A stretch of 64,000 bases of DNA, taken from an uncultured Bacteroidaceae bacterium. GTDB lineage: Bacteria; Bacteroidota; Bacteroidia; Bacteroidales; Bacteroidaceae. Position 1 is the first letter of the stretch, and each line of letters begins with the position of its first letter. The notes beneath the pieces were generated by a model. The model made no database searches, was not told the DNA's origin, and saw nothing but the letters and a program-made list of their open reading frames with translations. Below, in pieces: positions 52,047-60,821 of this stretch. The stretch is taken from assembly GCA_934394435.1 (NCBI GenBank), contig CAKRRN010000001.1, forward strand, positions 186,001 through 250,000, in the 5' to 3' direction. The translations under genes and the position numbers were made by a program.

Positions 52047-52909
52047 AGGCTTTTGAGGATTCTATGATGGCGAAGATTGCCCGTTTGTTTGTCTCGTCCA
52101 TACAGCACGTATGATGCAATGCCTATAATATATTCCTCTGGGACAAGTCCCCAGTAGCGCGAATCGTTAGAGTCACAGACATTGTCACCACACATGTAAT
52201 AGTAATCATGGCGAAATGTGTGGGTGGAGAGCGTCTGACCATGCGCTGTGTACACCTCATCGTGTTCCCAATTTATATTCAGCTTCTCACCCAGTTCCCA
52301 CTCAATCGGAAGGCGCAGATACGAGGCTGTAAGGGGAGTAATACGTACCACGTCACCCTTACGGGGTACGTAAACAGGTCCGAGATTTTTGATTGTCCAT
52401 CCAACATGCTTGTCGTAAGGTGCCACATTATAGGTTTCTGCAGAAAATAGACTGTCAGCAGCTACGCGTAGTCGTTGCTGTTCTGCTCTTATTCCCAGTG
52501 GATGTTGCCAGTTGCTATTCACGAAATAACCGTTTATTACAGACAAACTGTCACCCGGCAGAGCTACACATCGCTTGGCGTAGACATGGTTGATAAGAAA
52601 GCTAATGTGCCCATTGTGTTGAGGATGGTTAAAGACTACAACATCGCCTCTTCGCACGTGGCGTAATCCTTTCAGACGTGTACTGTGCAACTGTTGAACT
52701 TCATTCTTTAAGAAGATGCTGTGATAAAGACGCGGACCCAATACAAGCTTGTTCACCAACACTCGATCACCAGGCTGCAAGGTGGGCTGCATGGAATCTG
52801 TTGGGATAATAAAGACATCAAAAAAGAATACGTGAGCCAAGAGCCATAGGAGATAAAGCAACGGCACAAGAAGCACAGCTGCCAGGATTTGACAAATGGG
52901 CTTTTTCAT
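52043..52909 (-). CDS. lepB: Signal peptidase I
   Basis: 288 residues from the ATG at 52909 (MKKPICQ). The frame extends to 53020, but a -7 box at 53024-53031 puts the transcript start near 53017, so a later ATG is needed; 52930 is the alternative. One N-terminal membrane anchor (about 7-31), then catalytic S39 in PTDSMQPTL and lysine K112 in YAKRCVALPGD, and the C-terminal CGDN-SNDSRYWG box. It cleaves signal peptides of exported proteins at the membrane surface. The insert between these boxes is longer than in E. coli. Its position in an operon with a glycan-ligase-like protein is unusual. Confidence 0.92.
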   Translation of the reverse strand: MKKPICQILAAVLLVPLLYLLWLLAHVFFFDVFIIPTDSMQPTLQPGDRVLVNKLVLGPRLYHSIFLKNEVQQLHSTRLKGLRHVRRGDVVVFNHPQHNGHISFLINHVYAKRCVALPGDSLSVINGYFVNSNWQHPLGIRAEQQRLRVAADSLFSAETYNVAPYDKHVGWTIKNLGPVYVPRKGDVVRITPLTASYLRLPIEWELGEKLNINWEHDEVYTAHGQTLSTHTFRHDYYYMCGDNVCDSNDSRYWGLVPEEYIIGIASYVLYGRDKQTGNLRHHRILKSL

Positions 52910-53023
52910 CCTATGTCTTGCAATGTTCATTCTGCCAGAATCGGTTTTTAGTCTGTAATCGTGTACCATGTCCGTATGGGTAAACATACGCAGTCTGATA
53001 CGACTCAAGAGAATTGTCACCTA

Positions 53024-53055
53024 CAAAAATACATTCTTTATTTTTTATCTGCAAA
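53024..53055 (-). promoter_or_regulatory. Consensus promoter of the lepB operon
   Basis: On the minus strand TTTG (53052-53055), a 20-bp spacer, and TATTTTTG (53024-53031) match the Bacteroidetes -33/-7 pair exactly. This decides the lepB start. Confidence 0.78.
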
Positions 53056-53118
53056 AAAACTTTGGGGCAAAAAAGCAATTCTTGGGACTCTGGTAAAAGT
53101 ATTGTGCACAATAATCCT

Positions 53119-53126
53119 TATCTTTG
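53119..53126 (+). promoter_or_regulatory. Promoter -7 box for the small secreted protein gene
   Basis: TATCTTTG followed by CG, 82 bp before the ATG at 53208. No clear -33. Confidence 0.6.
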
Positions 53127-53207
53127 CGTATAAAACTAATGAAGATAGGTTTAACCAGAAGAGAGCAGAATATGTTGTGTATACAAGCTCGCATTAAGTA
53201 AAGAACA

Positions 53208-53765
53208 ATGAGAAAGAAACTTTTTATTATGTCGCTGTTCCTCGGTATTCTTTCGGGTTATGCTCAGGAAAAGGTCATGAATATTCAGAAGACCGATGGG
53301 ACGTGTGTTCAGACTCGCGTGGCAGATCTAAGTCAGATTACTTTCCTTACTGTGAAAGAAGGTAACCAGGGACTTCAGATAAAGACAGCGGGTGGAGAGA
53401 TTGCAACGGTACTATTTGAGGGAAACCCCGTACTGACAGCCTCCGAAGAAAAGTTAACTGTTAAATCCAGTGGGGAGGATGCGCTCACGTTCGAAATTGC
53501 AGACATCAAGGAAATTGTGTTCTGTGATACGCAAAGCTCAATATCCAGCAAAAAAGCGGAAGGCATCTCATGTGTGGTACAGAATGATGGAGTCTTGTTT
53601 CGGGGAATTCCAGAGGGAGTGGTTCCTTGTGTATGCACACTTGATGGACGTGGATTGCCCTCTCCTTCTGTACGCAATGGCGAAATGAAACTGAATAAGG
53701 TTACATTGGGTACTGGCGTCTTCATCGTGAAGATTAGCGGTTTTTCTTGTAAAATACGTCTTTAG
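53208..53765 (+). CDS. Small secreted protein with CTD-like C-terminus
   Basis: 185 residues, signal peptide MRKKLFIMSLFLGILSGYAQ. No enzyme family recognised. Two short repeats of a K-x-DGT...I/L-xx-ITF type (IQKTDGTCVQTRVADLSQITF at 26-46 in outline, and TFEIADIKEIVF near 93-104) are beta-hairpin-like and recur at the N-terminus of the next protein. The last 50 residues (TLDGRGLP..., GTGVFIVKISGFSCKIRL) look like a T9SS sorting domain. It lies 31 bp before the GxGYxYP hydrolase gene in the same direction, so the two are probably co-expressed and perhaps partners. Confidence 0.7.
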   Translation: MRKKLFIMSLFLGILSGYAQEKVMNIQKTDGTCVQTRVADLSQITFLTVKEGNQGLQIKTAGGEIATVLFEGNPVLTASEEKLTVKSSGEDALTFEIADIKEIVFCDTQSSISSKKAEGISCVVQNDGVLFRGIPEGVVPCVCTLDGRGLPSPSVRNGEMKLNKVTLGTGVFIVKISGFSCKIRL

Positions 53766-53796
53766 CTTTCGTCCTACCTGATTTATAATAATAAGC

Positions 53797-55956
53797 ATGA
53801 TGAGAAAAAGAGTTTTTTTACTCATGACTGCGCTGTGGGCAACAACCGCTCTTATGGCGCAGCAGTCCAACGAGATGATTACAAAAACCACCAATGGAGC
53901 TGTTGATCGAATAGAGGTTGATAAGATTGATAAGATAACATTTTCTGATACATTATATAATCTCAACAGCAACGGATACCGCATTCTTGAAGCCAACGAG
54001 TTATGTTGGCCAGAGGATCGGCTGCTGCCCTTCTTTCCTGCCCCTGTGTCAACCCTAAGGTCGCTTGACATGAGTGCAGCCTCGCTCAGCGATGAAGAAC
54101 GTGTGATGTTTAGCACACTGCAAGGCGTAATCAACCGTACACGTCCGCGTATCATTCTCTACAATCACAACGAGGAGCCACAGTCCACCTGGCCATCAGC
54201 ACATAATCTGCGTACCACCGTGATATCACCCTCTAATCCGTACATCTTGGTAAGGTCGTTTAAGGATGAAATCAATGGACTTGTGCTTTACAGTAAGGAA
54301 CTTAGCGAGCATTATTCAAACCTTGCAGCCACTATAGCTGGGCTCAACCGTCTGTTGCCTGTTACTGCAGAAATTAGAGCAAAGCTTGTGGCAAATGGGA
54401 TGGACTATCCTGTAGTGGAGGATCTTACGTCGCTCAAGATGACGTCTGCCCTGGATATCTATACGTATCTTTACAAAAACTATTGGAACCAATGTAACCA
54501 CCGTTTGCTCGTTAGTATTCGTCCAACCATACCATACGTACATGATATAGGGGCGGCATGTGGCTCTGCATGCATATGGCTCGACCCTCGTAAGTCTGAC
54601 GAACAGCAACTATTAGACAAGATGCTTCAGGATATGACTCCAGGACGTGACATCGTACTTGGTTGGTATCCGGAGGAACGTTCAGGTGTGGGCGAAGCCA
54701 CTAAATACGGTTTGTCTACTGTACCAGCAGACTTCTTCGAGAATGCTTCGGTATACACGGCTGTCAACAGAGCTGTCAAGATACCTCCTGTACCCAAACG
54801 TGCGAAGCTGGAAAATAAGATTTATGCGGCAGTATACATAAGTGATGGTGACAACATACAGTATTGTCAGCATGCAATGGCTAAGATTTTTGAGCAAAGT
54901 GGTCGTGGCAAAATGGCTATGAACTGGACTATCAGCCCAGCCTTGGCAGATATCTCGCCCATGATGCTTAACTACTATTACCGTAAGGCATCAACGCAGG
55001 ACTGCTTCGTAAGTGGTCCCTCTGGATTAGGCTACGCAATGCCTTACGATGCTCATAACTCGCGTTATTATGCTACAGCAACCTCCAGCAAGTTATTTAC
55101 GCCTTATGCTCAGCTTACCCAGCGTTACCTCGAAAAGGCAGGTTTGCGTGTGGTTACCATATGGGATAATGTAAGTCCCTTGCAAGCTAATGTCTATGCA
55201 GAGAATTGTCCTTATCTATACGGACTTACTATCAATGACTGGGAACGACAGAGTGGACGTCTGACAGCTAAAGTACAATCTAAATGGCTACCCATCATAC
55301 CCCAATACCCCTGTTATGCAAATAGTGCGGATGTCGTTACTGATTTTTTTAATCGGGATATTAAGAACTTTAAAGGTACCAGTCCTATGTTTGTCACAGG
55401 TCAGGTTAGCGTGTGGGATGCTGGACCTGATAAACTTGTCGCGCTGAAGGACAAACTCAATGCGCTCTCTCCTGATAATGTTAATATTGTACGAGCAGAC
55501 CACTGGTTTAGTTTCTATAATGAAGCTCATCATTTACCCTTCAATATTACCATGCTACAAGATATGGAGATTACATCCTCAGCCACTAAGACAAATGTTA
55601 AATATGCAGCTGACGGGTCGCCCTCAGAGGGTTATATGTGGATTTCTCAAACTGAAGATGGTACGGGTTGGGTGCAGCTTGACTTTAAAGAGCCTTATCA
55701 AATCAGTCGCTATGTGATACGCCATGCTGAGGCAGCAGGGCTTGCTCCACAGTTGAATAGTCGTGATTTTACGGTTGAAGCCAGTCTTGATGGTACATCT
55801 TGGACGACAATAGACTCTCATGTTAATAATGTTGAGCCTGTGACAGACGTAACTATCACGCCTGTTGAGGCACGATATGTACGTGTGAAAGTATCGGATG
55901 GCGGTACAGACGGTCTGGTTCGTATTGGCGATATTGAGGTTTACGGCACACATTAA
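53797..55956 (+). CDS. GxGYxYP-family putative glycoside hydrolase with discoidin domain
   Basis: 719 residues, signal peptide to about A21. The N-terminal region contains LSDEERVMFSTLQGVINRTR, a hallmark of the GxGYxYP N-terminal domain; the C-terminal domain contains YISDGDNIQY and the family-naming motif, here GLGYAMP (410-416), with Met in place of the last Tyr. A discoidin-like domain (about 590-719, WVQLDFKEPYQISRYVI, ARYVRVKVSDGG) ends the protein, and there is no CTD tail. The family is assigned as hydrolases by fold and context only; substrate unknown. It follows the small secreted protein by 31 bp and is followed by 515 bp of non-coding sequence. Confidence 0.82.
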   Translation: MMRKRVFLLMTALWATTALMAQQSNEMITKTTNGAVDRIEVDKIDKITFSDTLYNLNSNGYRILEANELCWPEDRLLPFFPAPVSTLRSLDMSAASLSDEERVMFSTLQGVINRTRPRIILYNHNEEPQSTWPSAHNLRTTVISPSNPYILVRSFKDEINGLVLYSKELSEHYSNLAATIAGLNRLLPVTAEIRAKLVANGMDYPVVEDLTSLKMTSALDIYTYLYKNYWNQCNHRLLVSIRPTIPYVHDIGAACGSACIWLDPRKSDEQQLLDKMLQDMTPGRDIVLGWYPEERSGVGEATKYGLSTVPADFFENASVYTAVNRAVKIPPVPKRAKLENKIYAAVYISDGDNIQYCQHAMAKIFEQSGRGKMAMNWTISPALADISPMMLNYYYRKASTQDCFVSGPSGLGYAMPYDAHNSRYYATATSSKLFTPYAQLTQRYLEKAGLRVVTIWDNVSPLQANVYAENCPYLYGLTINDWERQSGRLTAKVQSKWLPIIPQYPCYANSADVVTDFFNRDIKNFKGTSPMFVTGQVSVWDAGPDKLVALKDKLNALSPDNVNIVRADHWFSFYNEAHHLPFNITMLQDMEITSSATKTNVKYAADGSPSEGYMWISQTEDGTGWVQLDFKEPYQISRYVIRHAEAAGLAPQLNSRDFTVEASLDGTSWTTIDSHVNNVEPVTDVTITPVEARYVRVKVSDGGTDGLVRIGDIEVYGTH

Positions 55957-56010
55957 ACTCTGTCCTTACCTTAATTGCTCATCCGATTTCGATTCATATG
56001 AATCTTACTC

Positions 56011-56171
56011 TCGAGCAGACTGTGAGTTAGGCGTGTTGAAGGTATAGTGGGTTATGTTGAGACAAGGCTGGAAACAAAGTGCCGGAAGAAAGGTTGGTAG
56101 GGATTGAAACGAATTATTCGTTAGTAGGAGCAGGCTTCTTCTTACGGTCTAATGACCGATTGGGCTTAATC
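56011..56171 (+). repeat. Dispersed repeat A, long copy 4
   Basis: TCGAGCAGACTG through GTCTAATGACCGATTGGGCTTAA. It aligns with the minus strand of 31082-31240 over about 160 bp with a few single-base indels. Its residual frame carries stop codons. Confidence 0.75.
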
Positions 56172-56410
56172 CTTCTGTCTTTGGTTAGACGGTGAGGAAT
56201 ATAGTAATGTTCTAAAAGTTTCCTAATTGTACTCTAAAAGAAGAGAAAGCCTGTGAGGAGAATTAGCTTCTTCATGTACAGACTGGCTACACTTTATTCA
56301 TAGCCTTCTGACATTTTTAAACTGGAAATATCTGCTGAACTGGAATGTCTGCCCAAAGGATTATAATCAAAATAAGAAACCTTTGGCTTGAGCACCAATA
56401 GTTTCCATGT

Positions 56411-56467
56411 TAATACAGAGGAGGCGAATATCCTACAAAGATGTTCGCCTCCTCTCTTTCTGTATTA
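56411..56467. terminator. Strong bidirectional terminator before the DUF3109 gene end
   Basis: GAGGAGGCGAATATC (56418-56432) pairs with GATGTTCGCCTCCTC (56440-56454) with one G.U; TAATACAG/CTGTATTA extends the stem. It likely ends the convergent DUF3109 operon. Confidence 0.85.
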
Positions 56468-56471
56468 CCCT

Positions 56472-57053
56472 TTATTTGCCGAGTTCGTTTATGTGCTCTG
56501 CCACTTCGCATAATGTGTTGTACCAATCCTTGCCAAAACGACGAATGAGGGGTGCTTCGAGGAATCGGTATACTGGTAGTTTTAACTCCTTTCCCTTTTT
56601 TACAGCTTCTTTGCAAACATCCCAACGATGATAGTTGAGAGCCACAGTTCCATTTGCAAATCGCTTCTCTCGAATGGGGTAGAGAGCGCAGGAAATAGGT
56701 TTTATGAACTTTGTCTTTCCTGAGCGGTAAGCACGCTCAAGAGCACATAGACAACAACCGTTCTCGTAGCAAGTAAACACACAATCCTTACCGTTTACAA
56801 TGCTCGTCACCAGTTCACCATCACAATCTGTGTATGCTACTCCCTGTTTGTCGACTGTAGCTTGTGCCTGTGCAGTCATTTCGCTCCATACGCTATCAAG
56901 CGAATCTTCTATGCCTGCTATTTCTTCGAGGGTTACGGGAGCACCCGCATCGCCTTCTACGCAGCATATACCTTTACAGGTGTTAAGGTCGCAACAGAAG
57001 TGCTCTGTGATGATGTCCGAGGAAACGAGAATGTTGTCTATGTCCAGTATCAT
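56472..57053 (-). CDS. DUF3109 family cysteine-rich protein
   Basis: 193 residues, predicted cytoplasmic. A dense cysteine pattern opens the protein (FCCDLNTCKGICC, residues 19-31) and continues with CVFTCYENGCCLCALE and ISCALYPIR, similar to the YkgJ-type zinc/iron-sulfur-like cluster proteins. The family occurs widely in Bacteroidetes and its function is unknown; metal binding is likely. It starts 2 bp after the SIMPL-domain gene, so the two form an operon. Confidence 0.88.
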   Translation of the reverse strand: MILDIDNILVSSDIITEHFCCDLNTCKGICCVEGDAGAPVTLEEIAGIEDSLDSVWSEMTAQAQATVDKQGVAYTDCDGELVTSIVNGKDCVFTCYENGCCLCALERAYRSGKTKFIKPISCALYPIREKRFANGTVALNYHRWDVCKEAVKKGKELKLPVYRFLEAPLIRRFGKDWYNTLCEVAEHINELGK

Positions 57054-57055
57054 GC

Positions 57056-57763
57056 TTATTTCAAAGAGTATTCTATGGTGTTTACAACTCTGACTTTTTT
57101 AATGTATGGTGTGTTTGCATCGCGGCTATCGATGGAGAATTGCCCCTGTTGTGCATTTCGTATGCCACCTAAAGAGCATTCTGAGTCATCCGCAAATTTC
57201 TGTGCTGTTGCGCGTGCGTTTTTAGTGGCTTCTTCCACCATGGCTGGTTTGATGTCATTGAGCCCTGTGTAGTCATATGTAACCTGGTCTGTGCCGTATT
57301 CTTCACTAACTAAGGCAATGCCTTGACGCATCAGTTCGGCTTGCTTGCTAATGAGCTTGCGTACTTGATCCACGTTTGTGCTTGTGACAGTGATAACACT
57401 TTTTGCAACGTAGCGGTAGGTCATTACTTCGTTACCGTATGAATTAGCTTGTCGGTCAGAAATGGTTGGAGAATTTACACTTATCTCGTTGTCTTTAATT
57501 CCCCCAGCTTTTAGAAAAGCTACCACTTGCTTGTTTTTCCTTTCTATCACACCGTACATTTCAGATGGGTCGTTACCTAATTCCTTGTATGTAAGAGGCC
57601 AAGTGACTTTATTTGCCTTCACTTCTCGTTCGGAGAGCCCTTTTACCACTACACAACGGTCGCGGTCTTTGAAAGTGACGATTCCATTTCTAATAGCCAC
57701 TCCTGTAGCTGTCATGCCCATTGAAATGATAATGGCAGAGATAATAAGCCCTTTTGTGTTCAT
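57056..57763 (-). CDS. SIMPL-domain (DUF541) exported protein
   Basis: 235 residues with an N-terminal hydrophobic segment (about 4-24) that is a signal peptide or anchor. VVVKGLSEREVKANKVTWPL, then FLKAGGIKDNEISVNSP, and the final EEATKNARATAQKFADDSE region match the SIMPL/YggE family, periplasmic or membrane-tethered proteins linked to oxidative-stress tolerance. First gene of a two-gene operon with DUF3109. A -7-like TACCTTTA (57809-57816, minus strand) lies about 46 bp upstream. Confidence 0.88.
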   Translation of the reverse strand: MNTKGLIISAIIISMGMTATGVAIRNGIVTFKDRDRCVVVKGLSEREVKANKVTWPLTYKELGNDPSEMYGVIERKNKQVVAFLKAGGIKDNEISVNSPTISDRQANSYGNEVMTYRYVAKSVITVTSTNVDQVRKLISKQAELMRQGIALVSEEYGTDQVTYDYTGLNDIKPAMVEEATKNARATAQKFADDSECSLGGIRNAQQGQFSIDSRDANTPYIKKVRVVNTIEYSLK

Positions 57764-57821
57764 AGTAATTGTAATTTATGAGGTTATACTTCTGTTCTAT
57801 TTCCGCACTAAAGGTATAGAG

Positions 57822-57876
57822 AAAGCAGGGATGCGTATGCTCGTTTTACCAACTTTAACACACATACCTCTGCTTT
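57822..57876 (-). terminator. Terminator of the six-hairpin glycosidase operon
   Basis: AAAGCAG (57822-57828) pairs with CTGCTTT (57870-57876), with inner GTATG/CATAC pairing; on the minus strand TTTCTCT follows. Confidence 0.55.
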
Positions 57877-57939
57877 TTAACCATTTTTCTGTTGCTCATC
57901 TTTGTACAATACCGATGTGGCGGATGTTATTTCAGATTT

Positions 57940-59940
57940 TCATCTGATATGCAGAGTCTGTCCTGTTTTCACGGTTCTCTGGCATACCAGGCGCCCCTCT
58001 TTGCTTATTTTTACTTGTAACTTGTCGGTTGAAAGACGTGTTACTTCTATATCCATAGGCTGTTTTGTGCAGGCATGAATATTCTTGAAGGAGTATTTGT
58101 TCCACTTTTGAGGCATTTGTGGCGTGAGGTCAAAGGAATGGAAACCTGTGGCACGGAACCCTAAAAGTCCTTCTGTGAAGATGCGGCAATACAGCGCGTT
58201 CTCTGTACTTAGATGTCTTTGACCTCCTTCTGGCCATGCTTCTACCATATAAGGGACGTGTTCGCCAAGCAGACGTGTAGCACTGAATTTTTGCAGGAAT
58301 TCCATACCTTGGTCTGTGTAGCCTGCTGCCATAGCCCCACGCAAGCCATAGAGTGTAGTGCGATCCCAGAAAATCTTGTCACTACTAACACTTAGCATTC
58401 CATTTTCTGTCCATAGTTTCGAGCTGAACATTGCTTCTACCGTGCCTTTTGCACGGTCATAGATGCCCATAGTGAGTGGGATGCTAATCCATGAGCGCAA
58501 TTTGTCGTTCCCTTCGTAATAGCGGTATGTATCGTAGCCCTCCATGTCATGATGGAAGAAGAGGTCGATGTTCTTTTTCAGTTCTGTGGCTTGTTTCCGA
58601 TAGATAATTGCTACTTGCTTGGGCTTGTCAAGAGCCTCTGCCAAATATGCTGCACTGGTAAGTGCATCATAGTACAGGCAACTGGTGCACAGGTTGGCTT
58701 TTCCAGCAGGCAATCGATATTCCAGCTCGTCAGCATCGCTTGCTACCACCCCTTGCTCGTTCAGCTTTCTGTGACAATACTCTAGACACCACTCAATGAG
58801 TGGCCAGATTTCTTCTGCAATTTCTTTGCTTCCTCTTTCCAAACAATAACGACTTGCTCCATAGGCCAGCATGGCTTGGTCTCCGCGGTCAAAAGGACCA
58901 TAGGTGTCACTTCCGTTACATATGATGCTCCATGGCATGAACTTGTACTCTGGGTTGGTCAACTTCTTGTAACATTTCCAGGTGGTCATTGCACTCTCGT
59001 TTCCAAGCGTGTAACCAAGGAATGGGAAAAAGGGGTTGATGTATTCGGCTTGGTCGTTACACCACATCGCACCATAGTAAGATTCGCCTCCTGGGCATTG
59101 CATGGGTCCTATGGGAGTGTCTGTAATGCTTTCTGAACCTCTGATTTTCGCCATCGCAAAGAGTGTGTTTAGGGTGTCATTAGGGCATGTGAAGTCTAAG
59201 TTGCTACTCACCGTCTGCAGAAAGTGTGTCCTGTCAGAGTCTTCTTTGCTGAAATCTATTTTTAGTTCTTGCTCTTGCCCCTTTTTATACGCTTCGATAG
59301 AGGCATAGAATATAACACTCTCGTTGGGTTTTAGAGTTACGCTAAGTTCCTCTTGTATGCTGGTCTTTGCTAACAAACAATAAGGACCGTTCAGATAGTT
59401 TTTGCTGTTTGTTGTTCTCTGGTTCCGTATAGCAGGTACTCGCAGATTTTTCTCCTTATTACCTGTGTTCTTGATTACATAGCGTTCGCATACAGCCTGT
59501 AGCGTTGGACTTGGCCAAAGTGTACGCTCTACTCTGAAAATGCCTCCATCTCCTTTGACGGTTGAGATTGCTGTCAAATGTCCGTCCAGACGCACTTGTT
59601 CTACCTTTTCTTCGTTTATGGAGCGATTGTTAACAGTGATTCCATCAAGAAAATCTATGTCTGTATGTGGCATCCAACTGGCATGAGTGTTGTCTGGAAG
59701 TGTACGAAGAAGAGGAAACACCAGATGCCTGTTAACGCTGAAGTGCCCATCCTTATCCACATTCCAGTAGTAGACGACAGCAGCTTTTCGCCCGCACATC
59801 TCCACATGGTCGCCATAGGGAAGTCCTCCTTGCTGACCATTCCATTCTATTGCATGGTGACCGGCAATTGTCCATCGAGAAGATGTTGTTGCCCATGCTG
59901 GCAGTGTAATGAGTGCTACCAATAATAACAATTTATTCAT
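57940..59940 (-). CDS. Secreted six-hairpin (alpha/alpha)6 glycosidase-like protein
   Basis: 666 residues, signal peptide MNKLLLLVALITLPAWA. An N-terminal beta-sandwich (about 20-250) precedes an (alpha/alpha)6 barrel. The conserved entry segment GPMQCPGGESYYGAMWCNDQ (about 284-303) followed by AEYINPFFPFLGY resembles the six-hairpin glycosidase superfamily; a later DADELEYRLPAG and EAWPEGGQRHLSTENALYC supply candidate acidic residues. Exact GH family not assigned. Third in an operon behind the acetylesterase and EEP genes, and close to a GH78 gene, so action on a rhamnose- or uronate-containing plant glycan is plausible. Confidence 0.72.
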   Translation of the reverse strand: MNKLLLLVALITLPAWATTSSRWTIAGHHAIEWNGQQGGLPYGDHVEMCGRKAAVVYYWNVDKDGHFSVNRHLVFPLLRTLPDNTHASWMPHTDIDFLDGITVNNRSINEEKVEQVRLDGHLTAISTVKGDGGIFRVERTLWPSPTLQAVCERYVIKNTGNKEKNLRVPAIRNQRTTNSKNYLNGPYCLLAKTSIQEELSVTLKPNESVIFYASIEAYKKGQEQELKIDFSKEDSDRTHFLQTVSSNLDFTCPNDTLNTLFAMAKIRGSESITDTPIGPMQCPGGESYYGAMWCNDQAEYINPFFPFLGYTLGNESAMTTWKCYKKLTNPEYKFMPWSIICNGSDTYGPFDRGDQAMLAYGASRYCLERGSKEIAEEIWPLIEWCLEYCHRKLNEQGVVASDADELEYRLPAGKANLCTSCLYYDALTSAAYLAEALDKPKQVAIIYRKQATELKKNIDLFFHHDMEGYDTYRYYEGNDKLRSWISIPLTMGIYDRAKGTVEAMFSSKLWTENGMLSVSSDKIFWDRTTLYGLRGAMAAGYTDQGMEFLQKFSATRLLGEHVPYMVEAWPEGGQRHLSTENALYCRIFTEGLLGFRATGFHSFDLTPQMPQKWNKYSFKNIHACTKQPMDIEVTRLSTDKLQVKISKEGRLVCQRTVKTGQTLHIR

Positions 59941-60006
59941 TCTTAGTGTTTTGTCTGTTTTGAAAATCTGTTGCTTACCTCCTATCGTACATTGTACACA
60001 TGCGTG

Positions 60007-60753
60007 TCAGTATTCCACTTCTGTCATGAGTGGGCAATGGTCAGAGGCTATGTTTCCTATTGTAATGTGTGAACGTATGGCTCGTGGCTGTCCTGTACCT
60101 TGGCGTGTCATGATGTAGTCAATCACTTCGCGTGGCTGGTTGTATGGAAAGGTCGGTACGCTCTTACTTGTGAGTGCTTGGAAATGGCGAGCGAACTTTT
60201 GCATAAAGACAGACGAGGGAGTGTCGTTGAAATCGCCCATAATGAATATGGGTTTTCTCTTGTATTTCTTCAGAGCCCTGCGTATGATGGGAATGGAGTT
60301 GATACGATCTCCTTCTGTAAGTGAAAGATGCGTGCAACAGACTACGTATTTCCCGAAATCTGCTATCAGTATTACTCGTTTTTCTTCTTGCCCAGGCAGG
60401 GGAATTCTCCTGACTGACTGGGGAGCCTGTTTGCTTAGCAATGCGACACCATATTTTCCTCCTTGGAGTGGGATGGCCTCTGCATAGGTGGCTACCATAT
60501 CTGTGAGCTTTGCAATGTCTCCTGCCACGTAGTGCCCATTGACACGCCTACTTACGCTATCTACCTCTTGTAATGCCACAACGTCAGGGCTGTCCTCCAT
60601 AATCACTTTGGCAATCCGTTCTGGCGAATATACCTTATCCATCCCCTCTGCATGGTGGATGTTGTAGGTCATGAGTTTGAGCCTGTCTGCATGGATGGGT
60701 GCCCAAGCAAGTAGTGCAAGCAAGACGCAGCAAAACGAATTAAAATGTCTCAT
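60007..60753 (-). CDS. Secreted endonuclease/exonuclease/phosphatase-fold protein
   Basis: 248 residues, signal peptide to about A22. Hallmark motifs are MTYNIHH (28-34, N31), ALQEVD (60-65, E63), GDFNDTPSS and the terminal SDHCPLM, a full set of metal and catalytic residues for the EEP fold (DNase I, sphingomyelinase and phosphodiesterase relatives). Secretion argues for an extracytoplasmic phosphodiesterase rather than DNA repair. It sits between the acetylesterase and the glycosidase genes in the same operon (gaps 68 and 66 bp), so the substrate may be a phosphorylated glycan or lipid. Confidence 0.88.
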   Translation of the reverse strand: MRHFNSFCCVLLALLAWAPIHADRLKLMTYNIHHAEGMDKVYSPERIAKVIMEDSPDVVALQEVDSVSRRVNGHYVAGDIAKLTDMVATYAEAIPLQGGKYGVALLSKQAPQSVRRIPLPGQEEKRVILIADFGKYVVCCTHLSLTEGDRINSIPIIRRALKKYKRKPIFIMGDFNDTPSSVFMQKFARHFQALTSKSVPTFPYNQPREVIDYIMTRQGTGQPRAIRSHITIGNIASDHCPLMTEVEY

Positions 60754-60821
60754 GTCGCTTGTTTTATTTTCGGGTGGGTGATGTACAGAGATAGTTGTAT
60801 CCTTATTTTATTTCGGCATCC

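Larger units (their letters stand above)
55957..56471. other. Non-coding block with repeat A and a terminator
   Basis: About 515 bp. It holds the long copy of repeat A (56011-56171), AACTGGA direct repeats near 56318-56345 resembling the 31338 element, and a terminator at its end. No credible gene. Confidence 0.65.
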
